NCBI GenBank assembly: GCA_002383665.1
Contig: DFZI01000049.1
Location: 8,707 to 14,521, forward strand
Origin: Dehalococcoidia bacterium UBA4060
GTDB lineage: Bacteria; Chloroflexota; Dehalococcoidia; GIF9; UBA5629
Length of the DNA stretch: 5,815 bases
Reading direction: 5' to 3'
Shown: piece by piece, positions 1-5,285 of the stretch
How the letters are laid out: every line of letters starts with the position of its first letter
Numbering within the stretch: position 1 is the first letter of the stretch
Translations under genes and position numbers: made by a program
Notes under the pieces: generated by a model
Told to the model about the DNA's origin: nothing
The model's input: the letters and a program-made list of their open reading frames with translations, nothing else
Databases searched by the model: none

Positions 1-796
1 GGTCAAGGATTATGCCGTCTCGCAGGGCTTGAAGGTGATGCAGCCGGAGACCTTTAAAGACGCACAGGAGGTGGAAAAGCTGCGAGCTATGGCGCCTGAA
101 CTGATCGTGGTGGCAGCATACGGCCAGATCCTGCCCGATCCTGTATTGCACATTCCCCGCTATAAATGCATTAATATTCATCCCTCGTTGCTGCCCAGGT
201 ACCGCGGGCCTTCTCCCGTGACGGCGGCGATACTGAATGGAGATGAGCTAACCGGGGTAACCATTATGCTGATGGAGTCAAAGGTGGATAGTGGCCCTAT
301 TCTGGGGAGACGGGAGATGGCGGTGGCAGATGATGATACTGCTGGTTCGCTAACGGAGAAGCTGGCATGGCTGGGAGCGAGGATGTTGCCGGAGGTCATA
401 ACAGGCTGGGTGGAGGGCAACATAAGGCCCGTGCCTCAGGATGATGGACAGGCCAGCTACACACGACTGGTGAAAAAAGATGATGGCAGGCTGGACTGGA
501 AGTTACCTGCAGTTGATCTGTGGCGCATGGTCAGAGCCTACCATCCATGGCCTGGCTGTTTCACCACCTGGAAGAACATGAGGTTGAAGGTCATCAAAGC
601 AATACCTTTAAAGGATGGTTACCCCGGCCGAACCGGCGAGGTGGTAGCTTTATCACACGGTGATCAGGCCAAGGTGGCTGTGCGCACAGGAAAGGGGATG
701 CTGGGATTGGTGACGGTGCAGCCGGAAGGTAAAAAAGAGATGGCGGCGGAGGATTTTATAGCAGGGCATCGCGATTTTATCGGCTCGCTTCTTTGA
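1..796 (+). CDS. fmt: Methionyl-tRNA formyltransferase, 5'-truncated by window edge
   Basis: Transfers a formyl group from 10-formyltetrahydrofolate to the amino group of Met-tRNA(fMet) in the cytoplasm, preparing the initiator tRNA. The frame is open from base 2 and reads VKDYAVSQGL before the first methionine, so the TTG at 29 is not the true start. About 264 residues are present; the family usually has about 310, so roughly the first 45-50 are missing. The formyltransferase signature NIHPSLLPRYRG is intact, with the catalytic Asn at 173-175 and His at 179-181. The third catalytic residue, Asp of the KVDSGPIL segment, is at 287-289. The C-terminal tRNA-binding domain is recognisable from the KKDDGRLDW and AYHPWPG blocks. 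It ends in TGA. The next gene follows after 62 nt on the same strand. The identification is secure from motifs and length. Confidence 0.96.
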   Translation, partial: VKDYAVSQGLKVMQPETFKDAQEVEKLRAMAPELIVVAAYGQILPDPVLHIPRYKCINIHPSLLPRYRGPSPVTAAILNGDELTGVTIMLMESKVDSGPILGRREMAVADDDTAGSLTEKLAWLGARMLPEVITGWVEGNIRPVPQDDGQASYTRLVKKDDGRLDWKLPAVDLWRMVRAYHPWPGCFTTWKNMRLKVIKAIPLKDGYPGRTGEVVALSHGDQAKVAVRTGKGMLGLVTVQPEGKKEMAAEDFIAGHRDFIGSLL

Positions 797-821
797 CTAA
801 AAACAGCGGGGGAAATAAACT
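793..821 (+). promoter_or_regulatory. Possible sigma-70-type promoter for the zinc peptidase gene
   Basis: TTGACT (793-798, five of six matches to the -35 consensus) lies exactly 17 nt before TAAACT (816-821, four of six matches to the -10 consensus). Transcription would start near 828, leaving about 30 nt before the start codon at 859. The -35 box overlaps the fmt stop codon. The peptidase could instead simply be read through from fmt. This is a pattern match only. Confidence 0.28.
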
Positions 822-858
822 TATTAAATGCAGCTTAATATTATAGGAGTAAAAAAGC

Positions 859-1563
859 ATGATACTGTATCTGATTTTGATGATCCCTCCGCTTATATTC
901 ATGATATATGCGCAGATCAAGGTTAAATCCACGTATTCCAAATATTCAAAGATAAGCAATCACCGGGGCATCACGGGCGCCGATGCGGCGGCCATGATGA
1001 TGAGAGCCAACGGGATAAACGATGTGCCGATAGAAACCGTGAAGGGCAAGCTGACCGATCATTACGACCCCTCTAAAAAGGTTCTCAGGCTATCACCCGA
1101 AGTGAGAAATACCACGTCGGTAGCGGCGATCGGCATTGCTTTGCACGAGGTCGGCCATGCCGTGCAGCACCACACCAGGTACGGCTTGATGAGGCTGCGT
1201 TCTGCACTGGTGCCGGCGGCTAACATCGGCAGCAATATAGGCTGGATATTGATCTTTCTTGGCCTTATATTGATGGTCTTAAGCCGGGCTATGGCTGATT
1301 TCGGTATGATGATTGCCATGGCAGGACTCATCCTGTTTTCACTTGCAGTCCTTTTTACGCTGGTAACGCTGCCTGTTGAGTATAATGCCAGCAACCGGGC
1401 CAGGAAAATGATGCGCGAGACCGGCTTGCTGGTGGGGCAGGAATACGAAGGTGCCAGCGACGTTCTCTCGGCGGCTGCCCTGACCTACGTCGCCGCCATG
1501 CTGCAGGCCGTGGCCCAGCTTCTCTACTTCGTTCTCCTGATCTTTGGGGGAAGACGGAGTTAG
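859..1563 (+). CDS. YugP-type membrane zinc metallopeptidase
   Basis: This is a 234-residue protein of the putative neutral zinc metallopeptidase family (Zn_peptidase_2, YugP-like); the physiological substrate of the family is not established. The zinc motif HEVGH lies at residues 96-100, His96 and His100 being metal ligands and Glu97 the catalytic base. Glu174 in LPVEYNASNRA, conserved in the family, is a candidate third ligand. Hydrophobic segments lie at about 2-20, 117-141, 150-172 and 205-229, so it should be an integral membrane protein with the active site between the first and second segments. Length is normal for the family. The ATG is supported by AGGAG at 845-849, nine bases upstream. 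It follows fmt by 62 nt, and a strong palindromic terminator follows it, so it probably closes the fmt transcription unit. Confidence 0.92.
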   Translation: MILYLILMIPPLIFMIYAQIKVKSTYSKYSKISNHRGITGADAAAMMMRANGINDVPIETVKGKLTDHYDPSKKVLRLSPEVRNTTSVAAIGIALHEVGHAVQHHTRYGLMRLRSALVPAANIGSNIGWILIFLGLILMVLSRAMADFGMMIAMAGLILFSLAVLFTLVTLPVEYNASNRARKMMRETGLLVGQEYEGASDVLSAAALTYVAAMLQAVAQLLYFVLLIFGGRRS

Positions 1564-1583
1564 AAACATCAGTGGTGATATGG

Positions 1584-1626
1584 CAGGGGCCAACCGCGGC
1601 GCCGCGGTTGGCCCCTGTTTATTTGG
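1584..1626 (+). terminator. Rho-independent terminator, 34-nt perfect palindrome plus T-rich tail
   Basis: Bases 1584-1600 are perfectly complementary to 1601-1617, centred on GGCGCC at 1598-1603, giving a very GC-rich stem of up to about 15 pairs once a small loop is allowed. It is followed by TTTATTT (1618-1624), a short uridine-rich tail in the + direction. It sits 20 nt after the peptidase stop codon and before mazG, as expected for a terminator of the upstream unit. The tail is interrupted by an A, so some readthrough into mazG is possible. Confidence 0.8.
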
Positions 1627-1664
1627 ATAAACGGATCAGCATTAATCAGAAGGAAGATTGAGAA

Positions 1665-2462
1665 ATGGGAAAAGAAATCGGAGAATTAAAGGAAGGAGAG
1701 GCGGTGACATTCGAGGCATTCAGGGCGGTGATTAAGAGGCTGCGTGCGCCCGACGGCTGTCCCTGGGATAGAGCTCAGACACACACCTCGCTCAAGCCCT
1801 ATATGCTTGAAGAAAGCTACGAGGTGCTGGAGGCTATCGATGAGGGTGATATGCAGGGGTTGAGCGAGGAGCTGGGCGACCTCTGGTTGCAGATAATGCT
1901 GCATTCACAGATTGCGGAGGAGCAGGGTGAGTTCAGCCTGGAAGATGTGCTGCGCAAGATCACCGGCAAGCTGATATTCCGCCATCCCCATGTCTTCGGA
2001 GGGATGGGGGTAAAGGATGCTAATGAAGTATCTCTTCACTGGCAGGAGCTCAAGAGCAGGGAGAAACCGGAAAACAGCTCTATACTCGCGGGGGTGCCAA
2101 AAGAGATGCCTGCTTTGGCCGCCAGCCAGTCTCTGCAACGCCGGGCAGCTTCAGTAGGCTTTGACTGGGAGGAGCTGGATGACGTGTTGGGAAAGCTGGT
2201 TGAAGAGGTGGATGAGCTGAATGAGGCGGGCAGTCGGGAGGAGCAGGAAGACGAGTTCGGCGATATCCTTTTTACGCTGGCCAATGTAGCCAGGAAGATG
2301 GATATCGACCTGGAGTCCGCTTTGCGGAAGGCGAACAGCCGCTTTACACGGCGGTTTAATCATATCGAAGATGCCTGCCGCGGCAGGGGCATCAGCCTTA
2401 AGGATATGACCCTGGCTGAAATGGATGGCCTCTGGGACGAGGCTAAAAAGAAGATGCCTTAG
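1665..2462 (+). CDS. mazG: Nucleoside triphosphate pyrophosphohydrolase MazG
   Basis: Hydrolyses nucleoside triphosphates to monophosphates and pyrophosphate in the cytoplasm, a house-cleaning activity that in E. coli also affects ppGpp levels. The 265 residues contain two MazG domains. The N-terminal one has GCPWD (31-35), then E49-E50-x-x-E53 and E69-x-x-D72, the metal-binding pattern. The second begins around residue 180, with an EEVDEL helix and an EFGDILF block repeating the same pattern. The size fits bacterial MazG (about 260). The ATG at 1665 has AAGGAAG (1650-1656) upstream. An in-frame GTG at 1704 has a stronger, closer AAGGAGAG (1693-1700) and would start at the point where homologues such as E. 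coli MazG begin, so the true start may be 39 nt later. It is separated from the peptidase by a terminator, so it probably has its own promoter, which I could not identify convincingly. Confidence 0.95.
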   Translation: MGKEIGELKEGEAVTFEAFRAVIKRLRAPDGCPWDRAQTHTSLKPYMLEESYEVLEAIDEGDMQGLSEELGDLWLQIMLHSQIAEEQGEFSLEDVLRKITGKLIFRHPHVFGGMGVKDANEVSLHWQELKSREKPENSSILAGVPKEMPALAASQSLQRRAASVGFDWEELDDVLGKLVEEVDELNEAGSREEQEDEFGDILFTLANVARKMDIDLESALRKANSRFTRRFNHIEDACRGRGISLKDMTLAEMDGLWDEAKKKMP

Positions 2463-2479
2463 GCTGACACACAAATTTT

Positions 2480-2516
2480 CCTGCATTCAACCGGGCCGGT
2501 CGTGCCCCAATGCAGG
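2480..2516. terminator. Hairpin between convergent genes, possible weak bidirectional terminator
   Basis: CCTGCATT (2480-2487) is the exact inverse complement of AATGCAGG (2509-2516). Inside it GGGC (2493-2496) can pair with GCCC (2504-2507) around a 7-nt loop, leaving an asymmetric internal bulge. It lies in the 98-nt gap between the 3' ends of mazG and the acyl-CoA dehydrogenase gene, where a shared terminator is expected. Neither side has a proper T run (CTTGTTCG on +, GAAAATTTG on -), so termination activity is uncertain. Confidence 0.35.
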
Positions 2517-2560
2517 CTTGTTCGATGTAGGAAGTACGGTGCTGCTGTCGCTAATAAGCT

Positions 2561-3706
2561 CTACAGATTGCGGCTGATAACATATCGCTGTACTTCCGAC
2601 GTTCCTTCGACAATCTGAAATATCTTGGCATTTTTATAGTAGCGAGACACCGGATAATCGTTCATATAACCATAGCCGCCATGAATCTGCAGCGCATTAC
2701 TGGCAGCCCTTTCTGCCATTTCGGAAGCGAAAAGCTTGGCATAGGAGGCTTCTAATGTGTGAGGCAAGCCTCTATCTTTTAACCAGGCAGCCTTCATATA
2801 CATCAAGCGCGCCATCTCAATATTCATAGCCATATCAGCCAGTCTGAAAGATATCGCCTGAAAGTTATAGATTGGCTGACCAAATTGATGCCTTTGTTTA
2901 GCATAAGGCAAAGCGGCATCAAAGCAAGCTTGCGCAAGCCCCACACAAACCGCAGCAACAAAAATTCGCCCTGTTTCCAATACCTGTAAGTGCTGAGCAA
3001 AACCCCGCCCCTCCTTACCTAATAGGTAATCCTTGGGGATGCGGCAATCTTGGAAAAGCAACTCATTAGTGGGGTATGACCGAAGGCCAATTTTATCCCA
3101 GTGTGTCCCCACCGTAAAATTAGGGGTGCCCTTAGGGATAATGAATGTATTGATAACATTCTTCCCATCCTCTCGCTTAAGCTGTGGACACTGCGCTGTT
3201 ATAACAACTATGGATGCATTGTCATAGCCGATATTGCTGATAAACTGTTTTGTGCCATTAATAATCCATTTATCTCCCTCAAGCATTGCCGTGCTCTGAG
3301 TAGCGCCAGCGTCTGAGCCTGCCTCTGGCTCCGTGAGCCCGAAAGCTCCGATTTCCTTGCCCTGGACTATGGGGATTAGCCATCTCTGCTTTTGCTCTTC
3401 AGCGCCAAACTCGTATAGTTCCTGTGCTACTATGCTAGTTACATCTAATAACGTGCCTAAGGTGACATCTCCCCGGGATATCTCCTCTACGCAAAGCATT
3501 TGACTCACCCAATCGCCTCCGCTTCCGCCATATTTTTCGGGGAAGGGGATGCCCATCATGCCTAATTCACCCATTTGGGCAATAATATCGTAGGGAGGCT
3601 TTCCGGTCTCCTCCATTTCCTTAGCTCTGGGTACTATCACCTTATCGGAGAAATCCTTACTCATTCTCCTGATCATTTCCTGTTCCTCTGTTAGTTGAAA
3701 ATCCAT
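2561..3706 (-). CDS. Acyl-CoA dehydrogenase
   Basis: This is an FAD enzyme that introduces the alpha-beta double bond into an acyl-CoA thioester and passes electrons to electron-transferring flavoprotein, as in fatty or branched-chain acid oxidation. The 381 residues match the usual length of about 380. The N-terminal helical domain spans about 1-115. The first family signature FGLTEPEAGSD is at 122-132 in the middle beta domain. The C-terminal helical domain has the cofactor-contacting RHQFGQPI block and the second signature QIHGGYGY at 340-347. VEGTSEVQR places the presumed catalytic base at Glu367, the short-chain/medium-chain position. Before it the chain reads RYYKNAKI where most relatives have an RDAK-type block, a mild departure. 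The ATG has a G-rich stretch (CGGGGGTTG on the coding strand) 5-6 nt upstream. No flavoprotein, thiolase or CoA ligase gene is nearby, so the substrate cannot be inferred. Base composition is more A+T-rich than in fmt or mazG, suggesting a separate origin. Confidence 0.94.
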   Translation of the reverse strand: MDFQLTEEQEMIRRMSKDFSDKVIVPRAKEMEETGKPPYDIIAQMGELGMMGIPFPEKYGGSGGDWVSQMLCVEEISRGDVTLGTLLDVTSIVAQELYEFGAEEQKQRWLIPIVQGKEIGAFGLTEPEAGSDAGATQSTAMLEGDKWIINGTKQFISNIGYDNASIVVITAQCPQLKREDGKNVINTFIIPKGTPNFTVGTHWDKIGLRSYPTNELLFQDCRIPKDYLLGKEGRGFAQHLQVLETGRIFVAAVCVGLAQACFDAALPYAKQRHQFGQPIYNFQAISFRLADMAMNIEMARLMYMKAAWLKDRGLPHTLEASYAKLFASEMAERAASNALQIHGGYGYMNDYPVSRYYKNAKIFQIVEGTSEVQRYVISRNL

Positions 3707-3863
3707 TTTTACAACCCCCGAATTTTACTTTTATTGAGTTTAGGTATAAAAGAGACAGGAAATCCTTACTGGCAAGATACTCAGCCCTATTTTATCATAA
3801 GGTCTGGCATTAGTGCTCCATAGGTTGATGTGTTGGAGCGATTTGGGTAAATGAACCATGATG

Positions 3864-3894
3864 ATATTACAGTATAAGACATATTTCAGTATAA
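3864..3894. repeat. 14-nt direct repeat over the vapBC promoter, candidate operator
   Basis: ATATTACAGTATAA (3864-3877) and ATATTTCAGTATAA (3881-3894) match at 13 of 14 positions and are spaced with a 17-nt period. The second copy overlaps the likely -10 box of the antitoxin gene, which starts 19-25 nt further on. Ribbon-helix-helix antitoxins commonly bind short repeated sites in their own promoter, so autoregulation through this repeat is a reasonable inference. Binding has not been shown. Confidence 0.5.
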
Positions 3895-3895
3895 T
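3890..3895 (+). promoter_or_regulatory. Likely -10 box of the vapBC operon
   Basis: A perfect TATAAT lies 18 nt before the first possible antitoxin start codon, giving a predicted transcript start near 3902 and a leader under 20 nt. The sequence 17 nt upstream (TTACAG, 3867-3872) is a poor -35 box, so the promoter may be weak or differently recognised. Confidence 0.5.
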
Positions 3896-3919
3896 CTGGC
3901 TATAAGTGAGGTAATGCAG

Positions 3920-4213
3920 ATGAAAGGTAATAACAAGAGTCGGTTTACCCTTGACATGACCCCTGAGTTGCGCACGCGTCTCAAGATAGCTGCCGCCCGC
4001 AAAGGCGTCACTATGCGTCAGTACTCCCTCTCAGCCATAGAGCAGCAATTGGAGAGGGAAGAGGCTGGAGTGCTCGCCTCCGGCGCTTTCAGCCAGGAGA
4101 CGGTGGAAAAAGCCAAGACGCTTCAAAAGTCAGTTTTTGGGAAGCGCAGGCTCACCGATGAGTCTACGGAGTTGATTCATCAAGATAGAGAGGAAAGGGT
4201 AAGCCAGTTGTGA
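3920..4213 (+). CDS. Ribbon-helix-helix antitoxin, VapB-like
   Basis: This is a small DNA-binding antitoxin, expected to neutralise the PIN-domain toxin encoded directly downstream and to repress the shared promoter. The N-terminal half has the ribbon-helix-helix layout: a short basic beta strand (KSRFTLDM), a first helix (TPELRTRLKIAAARKG), a turn at VTM, and a second helix (RQYSLSAIEQQLERE). The charged C-terminal part, ending ELIHQDREERVSQL, resembles the toxin-wrapping tail of such antitoxins. I chose the ATG at 3920 (97 residues) because GAGG at 3908-3911 is 8 nt away; the in-frame ATG at 3914 would add two residues but sits only 2 nt from that site. Its TGA overlaps the toxin start as GTGA (4210-4213), which implies translational coupling. 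The exact antitoxin subfamily is not certain. Confidence 0.85.
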   Translation: MKGNNKSRFTLDMTPELRTRLKIAAARKGVTMRQYSLSAIEQQLEREEAGVLASGAFSQETVEKAKTLQKSVFGKRRLTDESTELIHQDREERVSQL

Positions 4214-4653
4214 ACGGCTATGTGGTAGTAGATGCCAGCCTGGCGATAAAGTGGGTACTGAAGGAGCTCTATTCTGATGAGGCCTTGTCATTAGCCAGTG
4301 AGTGGGCTGCCGCAGCGACCAGGCCACTTGCACCATGTCTTTTGCTCGTCGAAGCAACCGATGTCCTGCACCGCCGGGTGCTGAAAGGAGATATCACTTC
4401 AGCTCAAGCGAGGCAGTTGCTGGCTGGACTTCTTGACATGGGCATCGAGATTAGGGAAAGCCCGCAAATTCACCTTCGTGCCTTAGAGCTGGCTCAAGAG
4501 CTACAAATGCCGGCGGTCTATGATACCCACTACTTAGCGCTGGCGGACATTATGGAATGCGAGTTATGGACCGCCGATGAGAGGTTTTTTAATTCGGTCA
4601 AGGAGCACCAGCCACGAGTAAGTTGGATAGGAGAGTTTGAAGCGGGGAGATAG
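4210..4653 (+). CDS. vapC: PIN-domain ribonuclease toxin, VapC family
   Basis: Predicted Mg2+/Mn2+-dependent RNase of a type II toxin-antitoxin pair; well-studied relatives cut tRNA or rRNA and stop translation. The 147-residue chain is essentially one PIN domain. The acidic metal-binding residues appear in order: Asp8 in VVVDASLAIKWVL, Glu48 in LLVEATDVLHR, Asp105 in AVYDTHYLALA, and Asp123 in LWTADERFFNS. None is missing, so the enzyme looks competent. The start is GTG at 4210, overlapping the antitoxin stop by 4 nt, with GGAAAGGG (about 4192-4199) inside the antitoxin gene as a possible ribosome site. The gene ends 2 nt before a restriction-modification remnant whose own ribosome site (GGGGAGA, 4644-4650) lies inside this reading frame, so all three were probably one transcript. 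The RNA target cannot be read from the sequence. Confidence 0.9.
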   Translation: MNGYVVVDASLAIKWVLKELYSDEALSLASEWAAAATRPLAPCLLLVEATDVLHRRVLKGDITSAQARQLLAGLLDMGIEIRESPQIHLRALELAQELQMPAVYDTHYLALADIMECELWTADERFFNSVKEHQPRVSWIGEFEAGR

Positions 4654-4655
4654 CA

Positions 4656-5132
4656 ATGGCAGACGTTATAATCGAAAATCCCATACTCAATTCTCCATTT
4701 AAAGAGCCGGCACGTCATTTCAAATTCTCTGACGATGGCATCACCAATGAGATCGTTGAAGTCCGCCGTGTAAGCTCTTATTTTGTCCCCATCGCCAATA
4801 CCCAGGACATCAAGGAAGGCATAACACGCGAGGAGATTAATGCTGCCACTGCCCGCCGTGCTGACACGGAAATCCTCTATGACCAGCCTTATGAAGATAA
4901 TAAGCGCATCCGCGTCACCTGACCTTTCACTGTGGAGAGCCTCTCCCCCCACCGGATCATGGCAGTCGATGAAGAAAGGCCAACCGCCGAAATTGACGAG
5001 GCTGCATGGTCTTCACTCTACTCCATCGTCAGCCGTCCCTTCGCCCCACCCAAGACCGGCAAGATTGCTATCAAGGTCATCAATCACTATGGCGATGAGG
5101 TGTTAAAGGTGTATGAGATTGAGGAGCAATAA
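4656..5132 (+). pseudogene. Chimeric, nonsense-interrupted remnant of a type III-like restriction-modification locus
   Basis: A single frame of 158 codons, broken only by TGA at codon 89 (4920-4922). Codons 1-47, opening MADVIIENPILNSPF and running to SSYFVPIA, resemble the extreme N-terminus of large type III-like restriction/helicase subunits. From about codon 48 the text changes to ITREEINAATARRADTEILY and DQPYEDNKRIRVT, then after the stop PFTVESLSPHR. I recognise this as a block from the C-terminal half of the partner adenine-specific methyltransferases, where the TGA position is normally Gly (RVxGPFTVE), so GGA to TGA is the simplest change. The end, IAIKVINHYGDEVLKVYEI, looks like a natural C-terminal tail, probably of the methyltransferase. 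No helicase motifs and no methyltransferase catalytic motif remain, so no activity is expected. The ribosome site GGGGAGA (4644-4650) is preserved and an 88-residue peptide could still be made. Family assignment is from memory of conserved blocks. Confidence 0.72.
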
Positions 5133-5150
5133 GCATGGTGTGAAGGTCAG

Positions 5151-5224
5151 TCGGGGAGAGAGGACTCGAACCTCCGACCTCAGCGTCCCGAACGCTGCGC
5201 GCTAACCAGCTGCGCTACTCCCCG
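5151..5224 (-). tRNA. tRNA-Pro (anticodon CGG)
   Basis: The reverse complement folds as a standard 74-nt tRNA without an encoded CCA. The acceptor stem is CGGGGAG (5224-5218) with CTCCCCG (5158-5152), with discriminator A at 5151. The D arm is GCGC/GCGC around AGCTGGTTA. The anticodon stem is CAGCG/CGCTG around loop TTCGGGA, anticodon CGG at 5188-5190. The T arm has GGAGG TTCGAGT CCTCT. The layout closely parallels E. coli tRNA-Pro(CGG). It reads codon CCG. CCA must be added post-transcriptionally, because the next bases are CTG. Its 3' end faces the restriction-modification remnant 18 nt away, with no T run in between to act as terminator. Confidence 0.96.
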
Positions 5225-5236
5225 TACGAGAAGGTA

Positions 5237-5265
5237 ATTATAGACGGCTTTATCTTTTGGGGCAA
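5237..5265 (-). promoter_or_regulatory. Promoter of the tRNA-Pro gene
   Basis: On the - strand TTGCCC (5265-5260, four of six -35 matches) is followed after exactly 17 nt by a perfect TATAAT (5242-5237). The tRNA 5' end lies 12 nt downstream of the -10 box, so the leader would be only about five nucleotides. It occupies much of the 61-nt gap shared with the divergent mutase gene. Confidence 0.7.
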
Positions 5266-5285
5266 CAATTGTAAACTTATCCGTT

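Noticed and set aside
3033..3316. Two overlapping + strand open frames inside the acyl-CoA dehydrogenase gene.
   Set aside because: They are antisense to well-conserved coding sequence and have no domain-like features.
3815..3839. Inverted repeat GCTCCA / TGGAGC with a 13-nt loop in the gap between the dehydrogenase and the antitoxin genes.
   Set aside because: Six pairs with a large loop and no T run is within chance expectation; I could not assign a role, nor find a convincing promoter for the dehydrogenase in this gap.
4920..4922. The TGA could be read through or recoded (selenocysteine or an alternative code).
   Set aside because: TGA ends fmt and the antitoxin normally, homologues have glycine there, and no catalytic domain remains, so there is no reason for recoding.
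4530..4952. 140-codon open frame on the - strand across the toxin end and the restriction remnant.
   Set aside because: It spans two unrelated + strand frames with clear family similarity and has no recognisable motif or convincing ribosome site.
4643..5159. CGGGGAGA occurs at the toxin gene end (4643-4650) and at the tRNA 3' end (5152-5159), as if two attachment-site halves flanked the restriction remnant.
   Set aside because: Eight bases is too short to mean much in a window of this size. The first copy is explained by the remnant's ribosome site, and similarity does not extend into the T arm.
2463..5224. Searched for a CRISPR array, integrase, transposase or inverted terminal repeats that would explain the accessory block.
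   Set aside because: None is visible: no regularly spaced repeats beyond the two-copy promoter repeat, and no recombinase motifs in any frame.
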